From assembly GCA_945266285.1 (NCBI GenBank), contig CALYOP010000002.1, positions 186,001 through 250,000 on the forward strand: DNA of 64,000 bases. Reading direction: 5' to 3'. The position numbers and the translations under genes were made by a program. This DNA is from an uncultured Commensalibacter sp. (GTDB lineage: Bacteria > Pseudomonadota > Alphaproteobacteria > Acetobacterales > Acetobacteraceae). Below, in pieces: positions 27,301-36,169 of this stretch. A model generated the notes under the pieces. It did not search any database, was not told where the DNA came from, and worked only from the letters and a program-made list of their open reading frames with translations. Numbering within the stretch: position 1 is the first letter of the stretch; each line of letters begins with the position of its first letter.

Positions 27301-27563
27301 GTATTCGACCTATTTTGATGACTTCTTTGGCTTTTGTTATCGGAACTTTTCCTTTGGCTATTGCCACTGGGGCCGGTGCTGCAAGTCACGTCGCTATTGG
27401 TACTAGCCTTGTTGGTGGGGTAACGACGGCGACCATTCTTGCGCTTTATTTTGTTCCCGTGTTCTTTGTGGTTGTGCTAAGACTTTTCAAGGTAAAACCA
27501 CATCCGGTTAAAAAAGGTGATTCTAATTCAAAAGGCGCTGAAGTTGCGCAAACACAGGAGTAA
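24396..27563 (+). CDS. RND efflux inner-membrane pump (AcrB/MexB-like, HAE1)
   Basis: 1055 aa, full size for a hydrophobe/amphiphile efflux-1 transporter. The N-terminus S-R-F-F-I-H-R-P-I-F-A-W-V is the family start. Transmembrane helix 4 carries the proton-relay pair in L-V-D-D-A-I-V-V-V-E-N-V (Asp-Asp), and the C-terminal half has K-N-A-I-L-I-V-E-F-A. Two large periplasmic loops (porter and docking domains) are intact. It pumps drugs, bile salts or other amphiphiles using protons; the substrate range is unknown. The outer-membrane factor gene starts 4 nt after its stop. Confidence 0.97.
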   Translation: MSLSRFFIHRPIFAWVFAILISMVGTIEIFNLPISQWPKIAPPPITLNFTYPGATAETVQRTVVDPVSQNLYGLDNLEYMSTAANADGTAVITLTFEQGTNPDVAQMQVLNRVDVSRSLLPATVSSQGIRISKSNKSFMMFFSIYSGDHSLDEPAMGDLLASELQTPITRLNGLGDFTAFSSEYAMRVWLDPDKLHNYNLNPTDVMNQIAAQNAEEPTGEFGKLPAHREQRFDIYTGGIRRLVTPEEFSNIVVKTEQNGARILLRDVAKVDLGPMSYQPNSLLNGQEVASFGVKLAAGGNQMALAKAIHEKIEELSRYFPPHTEYTYPLDTSNYIKESMEEVVETLIIAIALVVVVMYIFLQNVRATFVPTIAVPVVLLGAFAILGAAGFSINTLTLLALVLAIGLLVDDAIVVVENVERVMAEEKCDAVRATELSMDQISGALVGIAMVLSVVFIPMAFFSGSAGVVYRQFSITIVASMTLSVVIALTFTPALCATILRPEEGENKKFWGFRKFNIAFNKMVKGYIKSVTHMIHAPKISMLFYVIFTGIAFMTFRAIPEGFLPDEDQGLIFTQATLSPGSSAAMTASVNKQINDYFEQHEKKYVQNVFTAIGFNFGGQAQSASFGVARLKEFSERKSDPNGSAQAIAARAMAALSHVAGANIIAVLPPPVMDLGSSTGFDFELENRGHLSDEEFAAARDKLVAMARKDHRLVAVRPNGLPRASQYYFDIDRSKALAQGVNIDDLNKTISIALGSGDAGLFNLHNRVKHVFVQGEIDSRMTPDDLKRWFVRNNQGTMVPISAFVTGHWSSTEQKVETYNSFPSYEIMGQGAPGISTGKAMKIMEEYTEKLGKGIGFEWTGMSYEQLQSAGQAGKLYAVSILVVFLSLAALYESWSIPFSVILVVPLGIVGAALATYFRGVDNDIYFQVGLLTTVGLAAKNAILIVEFAKEHFDAGRSLEEAVLLAAKERIRPILMTSLAFVIGTFPLAIATGAGAASHVAIGTSLVGGVTTATILALYFVPVFFVVVLRLFKVKPHPVKKGDSNSKGAEVAQTQE

Positions 27564-27567
27564 ACCA

Positions 27568-29100
27568 ATGATCAAAAGGAAAAATAAAACTTTTGTCCAA
27601 TCATTGGGAAATATATTAGCCACATTAACGGTCGTATCGGTGGCGGCTTGTAATATGAGTCCAGATTACAAACGGCCATCTGCATCTATTGCAACAGAAT
27701 GGCCTATTGGTCCGGCTTATGGACCACCGCCGCCTTCTGGCATTACGATGCCACCTCAGGCTTATAACGTAGGATGGAAAGTTTTTTTCCGGGATCCTGT
27801 TTTAAGCCAATTGATTTCTATGTCATTGGCTAATAACCGTGATTTGCGTGAATCGATAGAAAATATCGCTGCATCGCGCGCCAATTATATTCAACAAAGA
27901 GCCGAAATATTCCCCACCATTAATGCTGGAGCAGGCGCAACTTATCAGGGAATACCTTCTTCAGTGCAAGGGGTTTCAGGTGGTAAAAAAGTACAGCATT
28001 TTAATGAGCTGCAGACTGGGTTTGGGATATCAAATTATGAACTTGATTTGTTTGATCATGTTCGTAGTCTTGCTCGTGCCGCGCGTGAAAGCTATCTTGC
28101 GCAACAGGAAAATACGATATCTTTGCAAATATCGCTGATCAGTGAAGTTGCAAATTCCTATATGGCTTGGCTGGCAGATATGGAATGCGTTCGCATTATT
28201 CATGAAAATGTCGTTAATCGTGAAAATAATTTACGCTTAATTCAAGGCCTTCGTCATTATGGGCAACAAAATGCCCAAGCCGTTGCCCAAGCTGTTGAAT
28301 TGGTTCAACAAGCTCGTAGCCAGGAACAAGTTTATTTGCGTACTGCTGCGGCTGATATGACAAATCTGGTTTTATTGGTTGGACAGCCCATTCCTCAGGA
28401 AATATTACAACGCGCAGGCAATAATCCTTCATTAAATAATTTTGTTGCTATGCCAGAAGTCTCTGCGGGCATGCCGTCTGACCTTCTTGAACGTCGTCCA
28501 GATATTCGCGTTGCAGAACATCAGATTAAGGAAGCAAATGCAAATGTCGGATATGCCCGGGCTGCTTTCTTTCCATCTATTGAGCTAACGACATCTGGCG
28601 GTACCGCAAGTTCACGTTTTGCTGGTATGTTTGGTCCCTATTCAGCATTGTGGCAATTTGCGCCTTCAATTAGTGTTCCACTAATGGATGAAGGTAAAAA
28701 TCTTGCACAATTAAGATCGGCTAAGGCCAAACTTCGTGCTGCAGTCGCCCATTACCAAAAAACAGTTCAGTCAGCTTTTAAAGATGTTTCGGATGCTTTG
28801 GCAGCACGGAATACCTTAAAGGAAAAATTGATTGCTGATCGCACAACTGCCAAAGCAAGTGAGCAAGATTATAATCTTTCTTATGCACGATTCCGTAATG
28901 GAATTGACAGTTTCTTAAGCGCATTAGTTGCACAAAATACGATGTTGACGGCTCAGATATCAGCGGTGCAATCACATTTGCAATATTTACAAAGCCTATC
29001 AACGCTTTACCGTACCTTAGGTGGTGGATGGAGCGAAGATAATCCTACACAATCAAGTACTAAGGAATCCGCGTCATCTGTTGTGATGAAACGCGGATAA
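27568..29100 (+). CDS. RND efflux outer-membrane factor lipoprotein (OprM/NodT family)
   Basis: 510 aa. TolC-like trimeric channel completing the efflux system. The signal ends in lipobox V-S-V-A-A-C, so the mature N-terminus is acylated. Two OEP repeats follow, with A-A-F-F-P-S-I-E-L-T and R-R-P-D-I-R-V-A-E-H-Q as family marks. A Pro-rich stretch (G-P-P-P-P-S-G) follows the lipid anchor. I chose ATG 27568, preceded by AGGAG; the frame is open back to 27517 inside the pump gene but lacks the right signal. The C-terminus converges on glpK. Confidence 0.94.
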   Translation: MIKRKNKTFVQSLGNILATLTVVSVAACNMSPDYKRPSASIATEWPIGPAYGPPPPSGITMPPQAYNVGWKVFFRDPVLSQLISMSLANNRDLRESIENIAASRANYIQQRAEIFPTINAGAGATYQGIPSSVQGVSGGKKVQHFNELQTGFGISNYELDLFDHVRSLARAARESYLAQQENTISLQISLISEVANSYMAWLADMECVRIIHENVVNRENNLRLIQGLRHYGQQNAQAVAQAVELVQQARSQEQVYLRTAAADMTNLVLLVGQPIPQEILQRAGNNPSLNNFVAMPEVSAGMPSDLLERRPDIRVAEHQIKEANANVGYARAAFFPSIELTTSGGTASSRFAGMFGPYSALWQFAPSISVPLMDEGKNLAQLRSAKAKLRAAVAHYQKTVQSAFKDVSDALAARNTLKEKLIADRTTAKASEQDYNLSYARFRNGIDSFLSALVAQNTMLTAQISAVQSHLQYLQSLSTLYRTLGGGWSEDNPTQSSTKESASSVVMKRG

Positions 29101-29103
29101 ATG

Positions 29104-29133
29104 AAAAACGGTGAGGAATATTATTCCTCATCG
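29104..29133 (-). terminator. Terminator of the glpDFK operon
   Basis: Arms 29109-29119 and 29123-29133 form an 11-bp stem (one G-T wobble) with a 3-nt loop. On the minus strand the stem is followed by TTTTT (29108-29104), so it ends the glpK transcript. The first base of its stop codon's complement lies in the right arm. It also separates glpK from the convergent efflux operon. Confidence 0.7.
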
Positions 29134-30626
29134 TTAAGAAGCGCTCTTTTTAAAGCAAGCTCCCAACCTTTTAATTTTTTCTTGCGATCTTCTTCGCTCA
29201 TTTGTGGGGAAAAGCTTGATGCTTTTTCCCATTGTTTTTTGATGTCATTGATGTCATTCCATATTCCACAAGCCATACCCGCTAAATAAGCAGCCCCCAT
29301 GGCTGTTGTTTCTAGGTATGAAGGACGCTCAACAGTGATATGCATGATATTCGATAAAAACTGACAGAACCAATCATTTGCGGACATACCGCCGTCTACG
29401 CGAATGGTTAATAGATTTTCTGCACTGTCTTTTTGCATAGCTTGCGCAAGATCATAAGTTTGATAGGCTACTGATTCTAAAGCAGCTCTAGCAATATGAG
29501 CAGCGGTTGCATTAAAAGTTAATCCAGTGATAATTGCACGCGTGTCAGGATTCCAATGCGGTGCACCTAATCCGACAAAGGCTGGAACCATGTAGACTTC
29601 GTGATTATCAGGAACACGAGTTGCCATATCATCCGTTTGCGAAGCATGGGTAATGAGACCAATCCCATCACGAAGCCATTTGATAGCGGCACCAGCTACA
29701 AAAATGGATCCTTCAAGGGCATAAGTCGTTTTACCATTTAAACGATAGGCAGTCGTGATCAGCATACGATTTTGGGAATGAACCATCTTTTCCCCTGTAT
29801 TGAGCAACATAAAACAACCTGTACCATAAGTTGCCTTAGTCATACCGGGTTCAAAACATGCCTGACCAATTAAAGCGGCTTGCTGGTCTCCGGCCATGCC
29901 CATAATGGGAATAGTATGTCCTAATAAAGAACGGGGAGTTGTGCCAAATAAAGTGCTGTTATCTTTTACTTCTGGTAAAACGGATACAGGGATATTGAAA
30001 ATTTTGAGTAATTCTTCATCCCAGCATTGGTCTTTGATATTGTAAAGCAGCGTTCGGCTTGCATTGCTTGCATCGGTAGCATGGACTTTACCACCTGTTA
30101 AACGCCAAAGTAGAAAGCTATCAATAGTACCAAAAGCAAGCTCACCACGATCTGCGGAAACACGTGCACCAGCAATATTATCCAAAAGCCATGCGAGTTT
30201 AGAGGCAGAGAAATAAGGGTCAATTAAAAGACCCGTCTTATTATAAATGGTTTGCTCAAGACCATCACTTTTTAATTTCTGACAATAATCGGCAGTGCGA
30301 CGATCTTGCCAGACAATGGCATTATAAATTGGTTCACCGGTTGTACGATCCCATAATACGACGGTTTCACGTTGATTGGTTATACCAATCGCCGCGATTT
30401 CAGACGTTTTATTAGTAAGATTTGCCGAAGCAATTGCTTCGTTAAGTGTATTTACAGTATCACGCCAGATATCTTCTGGATCGTGTTCAACCCAACCTAA
30501 TTGAGGATAATGTTGAGGAAATTCGCGACGGCTTAATGAAATACTATTGCCACGATTTGAAAAAATAATGGTGCGGGTAGAGGTAGTACCCTGATCAATG
30601 GATGCGATATATTGCGATTTGCTCAT
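29121..30626 (-). CDS. glpK: Glycerol kinase
   Basis: 501 aa FGGY-family kinase. It turns glycerol into sn-glycerol-3-phosphate. Visible: N-terminal S-I-D-Q-G-T-T-S-T-R (phosphate-binding), W-Q-D-R-R-T substrate segment, G-M-A-G-D-Q-Q-A-A-L (catalytic Asp region) and R-V-D-G-G-M-S-A-N-D-W near the C-terminus. It is the last gene of glpD-glpF-glpK; the gap to glpF is 22 nt. Confidence 0.97.
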   Translation of the reverse strand: MSKSQYIASIDQGTTSTRTIIFSNRGNSISLSRREFPQHYPQLGWVEHDPEDIWRDTVNTLNEAIASANLTNKTSEIAAIGITNQRETVVLWDRTTGEPIYNAIVWQDRRTADYCQKLKSDGLEQTIYNKTGLLIDPYFSASKLAWLLDNIAGARVSADRGELAFGTIDSFLLWRLTGGKVHATDASNASRTLLYNIKDQCWDEELLKIFNIPVSVLPEVKDNSTLFGTTPRSLLGHTIPIMGMAGDQQAALIGQACFEPGMTKATYGTGCFMLLNTGEKMVHSQNRMLITTAYRLNGKTTYALEGSIFVAGAAIKWLRDGIGLITHASQTDDMATRVPDNHEVYMVPAFVGLGAPHWNPDTRAIITGLTFNATAAHIARAALESVAYQTYDLAQAMQKDSAENLLTIRVDGGMSANDWFCQFLSNIMHITVERPSYLETTAMGAAYLAGMACGIWNDINDIKKQWEKASSFSPQMSEEDRKKKLKGWELALKRALLNDEE

Positions 30627-30648
30627 AACTTATTTCCAAATAAGGGGG

Positions 30649-31449
30649 CTATAATTGCGAAGAAGAAGGACGTTCCAGAAAAGGGCGAATCAATAATTGA
30701 TAGGCACCCCCACCGACAATACCACCACAAAGTGGACCCAAAATTGGTACCCACCAGTAAACAGGATTGCCAGGGAAAGCTGATGCACCCCAGCCAGCAA
30801 TATAAGTAAATAAACGCGGTCCGAAATCACGTGCAGGGTTAATAGCCCATCCTTCGAGATAACCAGCAGATGCGCCAATCGCAGCAACCGATAATCCAAT
30901 CATAAAAGCACCACTATTTGCTTGTGGTGCGGCCGTATTATACACTTCGGTAATAGCGAATATGCAAAATACCAGAAAAGCCGTTAGTAACGTCTCGTTG
31001 TAAAACGCATGTATAGGAGTAATCGTTAAACCAGGCGAGGTAAAGAAAACACCGCCTCCGCCGCCTAATGCACGGGTTATATGATGCGTAAGATTGAAAT
31101 GATCAATAACGGAATAATACATAACGTAGACAAGAAAAGCACCGACAAACCCACCAAAAATCTGGGCTACCCAATAAGCAGGAAGCTTTTTCCAAGAAAA
31201 ATTCCGATAAAGTGCCAAAGCCAAGGTAACGGCAGGATTGGCATGGGTTCCGCTAATACTACCGGTCGCATAGATAGCAAAAGTAACAGAAAGCCCCCAA
31301 GCCATACAAACACCCCAATAAGCATGTTGATAAGGGCTGGGATCATAAAGTAACAACATTGCCGCTGCTGAACAGCCTATAAAAATGATAATTGCTACGG
31401 CAATAGCTTCCGAGATTAGTTCACCAATAAATTTTTTACTATTATTCAT
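30649..31449 (-). CDS. glpF: Glycerol uptake facilitator (aquaglyceroporin)
   Basis: 266 aa, six membrane helices plus two half helices. Both NPA boxes are present: T-H-A-N-P-A-V-T and the variant W-A-I-N-P-A-R-D-F-G-P-R, where the Asp after the second box marks a glycerol (not pure water) channel. It carries glycerol into the cell for GlpK. Position between glpD and glpK supports this. Confidence 0.95.
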   Translation of the reverse strand: MNNSKKFIGELISEAIAVAIIIFIGCSAAAMLLLYDPSPYQHAYWGVCMAWGLSVTFAIYATGSISGTHANPAVTLALALYRNFSWKKLPAYWVAQIFGGFVGAFLVYVMYYSVIDHFNLTHHITRALGGGGGVFFTSPGLTITPIHAFYNETLLTAFLVFCIFAITEVYNTAAPQANSGAFMIGLSVAAIGASAGYLEGWAINPARDFGPRLFTYIAGWGASAFPGNPVYWWVPILGPLCGGIVGGGAYQLLIRPFLERPSSSQL

Positions 31450-31483
31450 AGAAAACTCTTTATTCAGGTTATTCAGGAAATAA

Positions 31484-32989
31484 TTATTGCTTTTGAGATA
31501 TATAATCGCGCAGTTTTTCTTGTTCTTCCTTGGAAAGGTATAAGCCCATTTTGGTTCTGCGCCACAAAATATCTTCTGCGGTGGTTGCCCATTCTTGGCT
31601 CATTAGGTAATCGACCTCGTTTTGGGTTAAACCGTGACCAAAATCTGTTCCCAGCGCTTCTTTATTATCCGCTGTTGCTAGGATTTTCAAAGCCTGTGTG
31701 CCATAGGCATGCGCCAAACGTCGCGTTGTGATCGCATCTAGAAATGCAAAATCATGAGCGAGTTGCTGATGGAATCGTTCAAAATTTCCATTGGGTAAAT
31801 CGGCACCAGGAAGCGGTTCTGTTGCTGTCCAACTACCGCGTTTATAGGAAAAATAAGGTTCCAGATGTTGCATGACATGCTCAGCTAAACGCCGATAAGT
31901 TGTTATTTTTCCTCCGAATATTGAAAGAAGGGGCGCTTTGCCATTTTCCTTGTTTAAATCGAGATGATAATCACGAGTAACTTTGGAAGCATTGCTGGAG
32001 GCATCATCATAAAGTGGTCTAACGCCAGAAAAACTCCAAATTATATCTTCTGGAGCAATAGATTTTTTGAAATAACTATTGATAGATTGACAAAGATAGT
32101 TGGTTTCATCCTGATTGATTGTAGGAGAGATATCAGGTGATTTATTCCATGAAATATCAGTCGTTCCAATTAACGTAAATTGTTGATGATAAGGAATAGC
32201 AAAAATAATACGTTTGTCTGGATTTTGTAGAATATAAGCTTGCTTTTCTTCAAATAGCTTTGGAACAACGATATGACTACCTTTGACTAAGCGCACATTC
32301 ATTTTACTAGGAACATGCAGCCGATCTTTTAGCATTTCTGCGACCCATGGACCGGCAGCATTAATGATAATTTTTGCTTCTACAGTCGTATTCTGATTGG
32401 TTTTGGTGTTGTGAATTGTTGCTTGCCAATGGTTATCGTTTCGTGTGGCTTCGATAAGCTGCGTATGTGTGCGGATATCTGCACCATGTTTTTCAGCACT
32501 TTTTGCATTTAAAACGACAAGACGACTATCATCAACCGAGCAGTCCGCATAAGTAAACCCTTTGTCGATATTACTTTTTAATGGCTGACCTAATGGAGAG
32601 CGTTGAAGTGCAACACATTTAGAATTAGGTAATTTAGGGTGCTGTGCTAAATGATCATATAAGAATAATCCCATACGAATCATCCAGGCAGGTCTTACAG
32701 CATTGCGATGTGGAAGAACAAATTCAAGTGGTTGAATAATATGGGGGGCCATTCCCAATAAACGTTCTCTTTCTTGTAATGCCTCTCGTACCAGACGGAA
32801 TTCATAATATTCGAGATAACGTAAACCACCGTGAATTAATTTGGTACTTGCTGATGAAGTATGTTGTGCCAGGTCATCTTTTTCAACGAGCAAAACCTTA
32901 AGTCCTCGGCCGGCTGCGTCACGTGCAATACCAACGCCATTAATGCCTCCACCTACAATAAGAAGGTCGTAGCACAGCCTATCTTCCAT
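31484..32989 (-). CDS. glpD: Glycerol-3-phosphate dehydrogenase, FAD-dependent
   Basis: 501 aa membrane-associated flavoenzyme that oxidises sn-glycerol-3-phosphate to dihydroxyacetone phosphate and passes electrons to quinone. The dinucleotide fold is L-I-V-G-G-G-I-N-G-V-G-I-A-R-D-A-A (residues 10-26). H-G-G-L-R-Y-L-E is the glpD family motif and I-F-G-G-K-I-T-T-Y-R the C-terminal signature. First gene of the operon, preceded by AGGAG. Upstream is a palindrome overlapping a candidate promoter. Confidence 0.96.
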   Translation of the reverse strand: MEDRLCYDLLIVGGGINGVGIARDAAGRGLKVLLVEKDDLAQHTSSASTKLIHGGLRYLEYYEFRLVREALQERERLLGMAPHIIQPLEFVLPHRNAVRPAWMIRMGLFLYDHLAQHPKLPNSKCVALQRSPLGQPLKSNIDKGFTYADCSVDDSRLVVLNAKSAEKHGADIRTHTQLIEATRNDNHWQATIHNTKTNQNTTVEAKIIINAAGPWVAEMLKDRLHVPSKMNVRLVKGSHIVVPKLFEEKQAYILQNPDKRIIFAIPYHQQFTLIGTTDISWNKSPDISPTINQDETNYLCQSINSYFKKSIAPEDIIWSFSGVRPLYDDASSNASKVTRDYHLDLNKENGKAPLLSIFGGKITTYRRLAEHVMQHLEPYFSYKRGSWTATEPLPGADLPNGNFERFHQQLAHDFAFLDAITTRRLAHAYGTQALKILATADNKEALGTDFGHGLTQNEVDYLMSQEWATTAEDILWRRTKMGLYLSKEEQEKLRDYISQKQ

Positions 32990-33043
32990 TTAATTTCTCC
33001 TATTGAAGCACAATAAATGCGTTATGCTACCATAGAGGGAGAG

Positions 33044-33060
33044 AATGACAATTTGTCATT
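33044..33060 (-). promoter_or_regulatory. Candidate operator/promoter of glpDFK
   Basis: A perfect 8+1+8 palindrome AATGACAA-T-TTGTCATT. On the minus strand its TTGTCA can serve as -35, followed 16 nt later by TAGCAT as -10, about 55-70 nt before the glpD start. A repressor on this palindrome would cover the -35. The regulator (for example GlpR) is not encoded in the window and the site is unlike the E. coli GlpR consensus, so the link is inferred. Confidence 0.5.
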
Positions 33061-33122
33061 AACCGCTAACAAGAAAGTGATTTTTTAACGTTATGATACA
33101 AAAATGAACTAAGATATGGTTA

Positions 33123-34433
33123 TCAAGTAGCTTTCCAACCATCTTGCTTCAACACACTTCCTGCTAAATAAAGACTACCACAAATCAAGATACGGCCTGG
33201 TTGTTTTTCAGTTTGCATAATTTTTTGTAATGCGGCTTTTACGGTTGGACCTTCTTTAGCTTGATTTCTAGATGCTTTAATAATGGCATTGATAGGCATG
33301 GCCAGATGTTGATCTGTTTCAACGACGGCTTGAATAGTTTTGGCAAAAGGAAGGAGAGGATCTAAAAATGCATCGGCATTTTTCGTTTGTTTCATGCCGA
33401 CAATCAAATGAATAGGGCGATCCTGCCAGTGCGTTTTTAACATTGTAGCAATAGCTTGACCAGCACCAGGATTATGACCACCATCTAGCCAGATTTCCCA
33501 ATCTTTTGAGAAATTGGTTGTCAAATTCCCATGTAATTGCTGAAAACGAGCAGGCCATTGTGCTTTTGTAATTCCACTCCAGGCTGATTGCGGTAAATTC
33601 AACGAAGATGCGCGTAAGGTCGCAACGGCAAGACCAGCATTACTGATTTGATGTGCACCCGATAATGAAGGAGGAGGTAAGGTTAATTCGCCTTTATCAT
33701 CTTTGTAGAATAAAAGGTCACCTTTTTGTTCTATGAACCAGTCTTGGTTTCTGGTCTTTAAAGGTGCATGTAAAATTTCTGACTCTTTTTTCAGTATTTC
33801 TAAAACTTCGGGCTGCTGATAATCCGTTGTTACAGGAACTGAGGCTTTTATAATTCCAGCTTTTTCTCCAGCAATGCGTTCCAAACTGTTTCCTAAAAAA
33901 GCCTCATGATCCATTGAGATAGAAGTAATCGCACAAGCAATCGGTGTAATGACATTGGTTGCATCAAAACGACCGCCCAAACCTACTTCGATAATGGCCA
34001 AATCTGCCGGTGTTTGAGAAAAAAGCAAAAAAGCAGCAGCCGTTAATACTTCAAAAACTGTGATTGGTTGACCTTTATTGACTTGTTCAATGACCTCAAG
34101 GGTTTGAGCAAGTTTTTCTTCGCTCACCAATTTACCAGCAATTCGAAAGCGTTCTGTCACATCTACAAGATGAGGTGAGGTTGAGACATGAACCCGTAAG
34201 TTTGCAGCTTCTCCAATAGCGCGCAAATACGCACAAACACTACCTTTTCCATTTGTACCAGCAACGTGGATAATAGGCGGTAATTTTTGTTCAGGATTAC
34301 CCAAATCTTTTAATAGTCGCTTTAGACGATCAAGCGAAAGATCGATCAAGGCGGGATATAATTGATTTAGGCGTTCCAAAATTTGTCCAGAACGCCCAGA
34401 AAATTCAGTCAAGATTGGAGATGACGGATTCAT
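33123..34433 (-). CDS. folC: Dihydrofolate / folylpolyglutamate synthase
   Basis: 436 aa Mur-ligase-family enzyme that joins dihydropteroate to glutamate and extends the polyglutamate tail. Motifs: I-I-H-V-A-G-T-N-G-K-G-S (ATP-binding loop, about residues 54-65), T-S-P-H-L-V-D-V-T-E-R, V-G-L-G-G-R-F-D-A-T-N and W-L-D-G-G-H-N-P. The ATG follows accD by 5 nt. This is the end of the trpB-trpA-accD-folC run, an arrangement known from alphaproteobacteria. Confidence 0.96.
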   Translation of the reverse strand: MNPSSPILTEFSGRSGQILERLNQLYPALIDLSLDRLKRLLKDLGNPEQKLPPIIHVAGTNGKGSVCAYLRAIGEAANLRVHVSTSPHLVDVTERFRIAGKLVSEEKLAQTLEVIEQVNKGQPITVFEVLTAAAFLLFSQTPADLAIIEVGLGGRFDATNVITPIACAITSISMDHEAFLGNSLERIAGEKAGIIKASVPVTTDYQQPEVLEILKKESEILHAPLKTRNQDWFIEQKGDLLFYKDDKGELTLPPPSLSGAHQISNAGLAVATLRASSLNLPQSAWSGITKAQWPARFQQLHGNLTTNFSKDWEIWLDGGHNPGAGQAIATMLKTHWQDRPIHLIVGMKQTKNADAFLDPLLPFAKTIQAVVETDQHLAMPINAIIKASRNQAKEGPTVKAALQKIMQTEKQPGRILICGSLYLAGSVLKQDGWKAT

Positions 34434-34438
34434 GTAGA

Positions 34439-35308
34439 TTAAGCAGCTTGCTTGGAATCAGGTTTTGGGTTGCAAAGCAGCCCAATGATTCGACCAAGTG
34501 TTTCGCGCATTTGGGCGCGTTTTACCACCATATCGACCATTCCATGATCGAGAAGATATTCCGAACGTTGGAAACCTTCTGGTAATTTTTCATGTACCGT
34601 ATTTTCAATGACACGCGGCCCTGCAAAGCCAATCAATGCATTCGGTTCAGCGATATGAATATCACCAAGCATAGCAAAAGATGCTGTAACCCCGCCCGTA
34701 GTTGGGTTAGTAAAGACGACGATATAAGGTAGTTTCGCTTCTTTGAGATATTCAACGGCAATAACAGTCCGTGGCATTTGCATCAGACTGATCATACCTT
34801 CTTGCATACGCGCCCCACCCGATGCTGTAAAAACAATTAAGGGTGCCCGTTGCAATAAAGCAAGCCGTGCTGCTGCGATGAAACCTTCTCCCAAGGTAGC
34901 GCCCATCGTGCCAGCCATAAATTCAAAAGCCATAACTGCAGCGACACTTTGATAACCACCTATTTTACCATGAGCTACAGCCAATGATTCTGAAAGTTGT
35001 GTTTTGCTTTTGTTTTCTTTCAAACGATCGGTATAGCGTTTTTGATCTTTAAAATTTAAAGGATCAACTGGCATTTTAGGAAGGTCAATTTGTGTATAAT
35101 TCCCTTCATCAAATGTCCAAGCAAAACGATCGGCAACAAAAGCACGCATATGATGACCACAATGTGGACAGACATTCAGATTCTTATGTAAATCTTTAAT
35201 TAGCAACATCTGACCGCATTCGTCGCAGTTTTTCCACAGATTGTCTGGAACATCGCGCTTCAGAAATCCGTGGATTTTAGGACGTACATATTCAGTGAGC
35301 CAGCTCAT
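34439..35308 (-). CDS. accD: Acetyl-CoA carboxylase carboxyltransferase subunit beta
   Basis: 289 aa. Beta half of the carboxyltransferase that makes malonyl-CoA for fatty acid synthesis. An N-terminal zinc ribbon has four cysteines (Cys28, Cys31, Cys47, Cys50). The crotonase-like core carries S-G-G-A-R-M-Q-E-G and T-N-P-T-T-G-G-V-T-A-S. accA lies elsewhere. It follows trpA by 36 nt. Confidence 0.97.
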   Translation of the reverse strand: MSWLTEYVRPKIHGFLKRDVPDNLWKNCDECGQMLLIKDLHKNLNVCPHCGHHMRAFVADRFAWTFDEGNYTQIDLPKMPVDPLNFKDQKRYTDRLKENKSKTQLSESLAVAHGKIGGYQSVAAVMAFEFMAGTMGATLGEGFIAAARLALLQRAPLIVFTASGGARMQEGMISLMQMPRTVIAVEYLKEAKLPYIVVFTNPTTGGVTASFAMLGDIHIAEPNALIGFAGPRVIENTVHEKLPEGFQRSEYLLDHGMVDMVVKRAQMRETLGRIIGLLCNPKPDSKQAA

Positions 35309-35344
35309 GGCATTCCTTTTATTAAAAATAAAGAAATAATTAGA

Positions 35345-36169
35345 TTATTTATGAACGTTTTGTTTTCCAGCAGCAAGTCTTTTTGTATGTTGAATTACTT
35401 TAGTAGTGGTTTCTGATGTTGGATTCTGGTTCTGATCAAGTGTTGATTCCAATGTTTTTAGCAATGCCGAAGCGACAACTGCAGCATCAGCCACCGTTAA
35501 AGCACTGGCTATGTGTTCGGGAGTAGATAAACCAAATCCAATTGCAATAGGTAAATCGGTAGCTGCACGAACTTGTGGAATAGCTTCTTGTAATGCTTGA
35601 ATTGTTGCCGTTTTAGTGCCCGTAATCCCAGCAATACTGACATAATAAACAAACCCCGTGGCATCTTTTAAGATTTTTTTTAACCGTTGTGGTGATGTTG
35701 TTGGAGCTACCAAATGAATAATATCAATGCCATGTTTTTGTGCATAAGGTTTGATATTATCCATTTCTTCAAAAGGCATATCGACAAGGATTAATCCATC
35801 TGCACCAGCTTTAGCAGCATTTTCACAAAAACGTTCATAGCCATAATGTTCAACGGGATTGGTATAACCCATCAAAATGATCGGTGTATTCTGATCTTGT
35901 TTACGAAATTCGGTGACCATCTGCAAAGTCTTTGTCATATTAGCACCGGCCTTTAATGCCCGATTTGCAGCGGCTTGAACCGTAGGACCATCAGCCATTG
36001 GATCGCTAAAAGGCATACCAATTTCAATCAGATCCGCGCCCGCATCTGGCATGGCTTTAAGAATAGCCATGGCGGTTTCATAATCAGGGTCGCCAGCTTC
36101 GACGTAAGGGATGAAAGCTCCCTTCTGAGCCTGCTTTAATGCAGAAAAACGTTCAGAAATGCGACTCAC
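35345..36169 (-). CDS. trpA: Tryptophan synthase alpha chain
   Basis: 274 aa TIM barrel that cleaves indole-3-glycerol phosphate. Catalytic Glu49 ([11 protein letters not shown]) and Asp60 (M-A-D-G-P) are present. Other marks are Y-V-S-I-A-G-I-T-G and I-G-F-G-L-S-T-P. Its ATG overlaps the trpB stop by 4 nt, so the two subunits of the channelled enzyme are translationally coupled. Confidence 0.97.
   Translation of the reverse strand: MSRISERFSALKQAQKGAFIPYVEAGDPDYETAMAILKAMPDAGADLIEIGMPFSDPMADGPTVQAAANRALKAGANMTKTLQMVTEFRKQDQNTPIILMGYTNPVEHYGYERFCENAAKAGADGLILVDMPFEEMDNIKPYAQKHGIDIIHLVAPTTSPQRLKKILKDATGFVYYVSIAGITGTKTATIQALQEAIPQVRAATDLPIAIGFGLSTPEHIASALTVADAAVVASALLKTLESTLDQNQNPTSETTTKVIQHTKRLAAGKQNVHK

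Noticed and set aside
34264..34273. Single DnaA-box-like CGTGGATAA in folC
   Set aside because: An isolated 9-mer in a coding region is expected by chance and has no neighbour.
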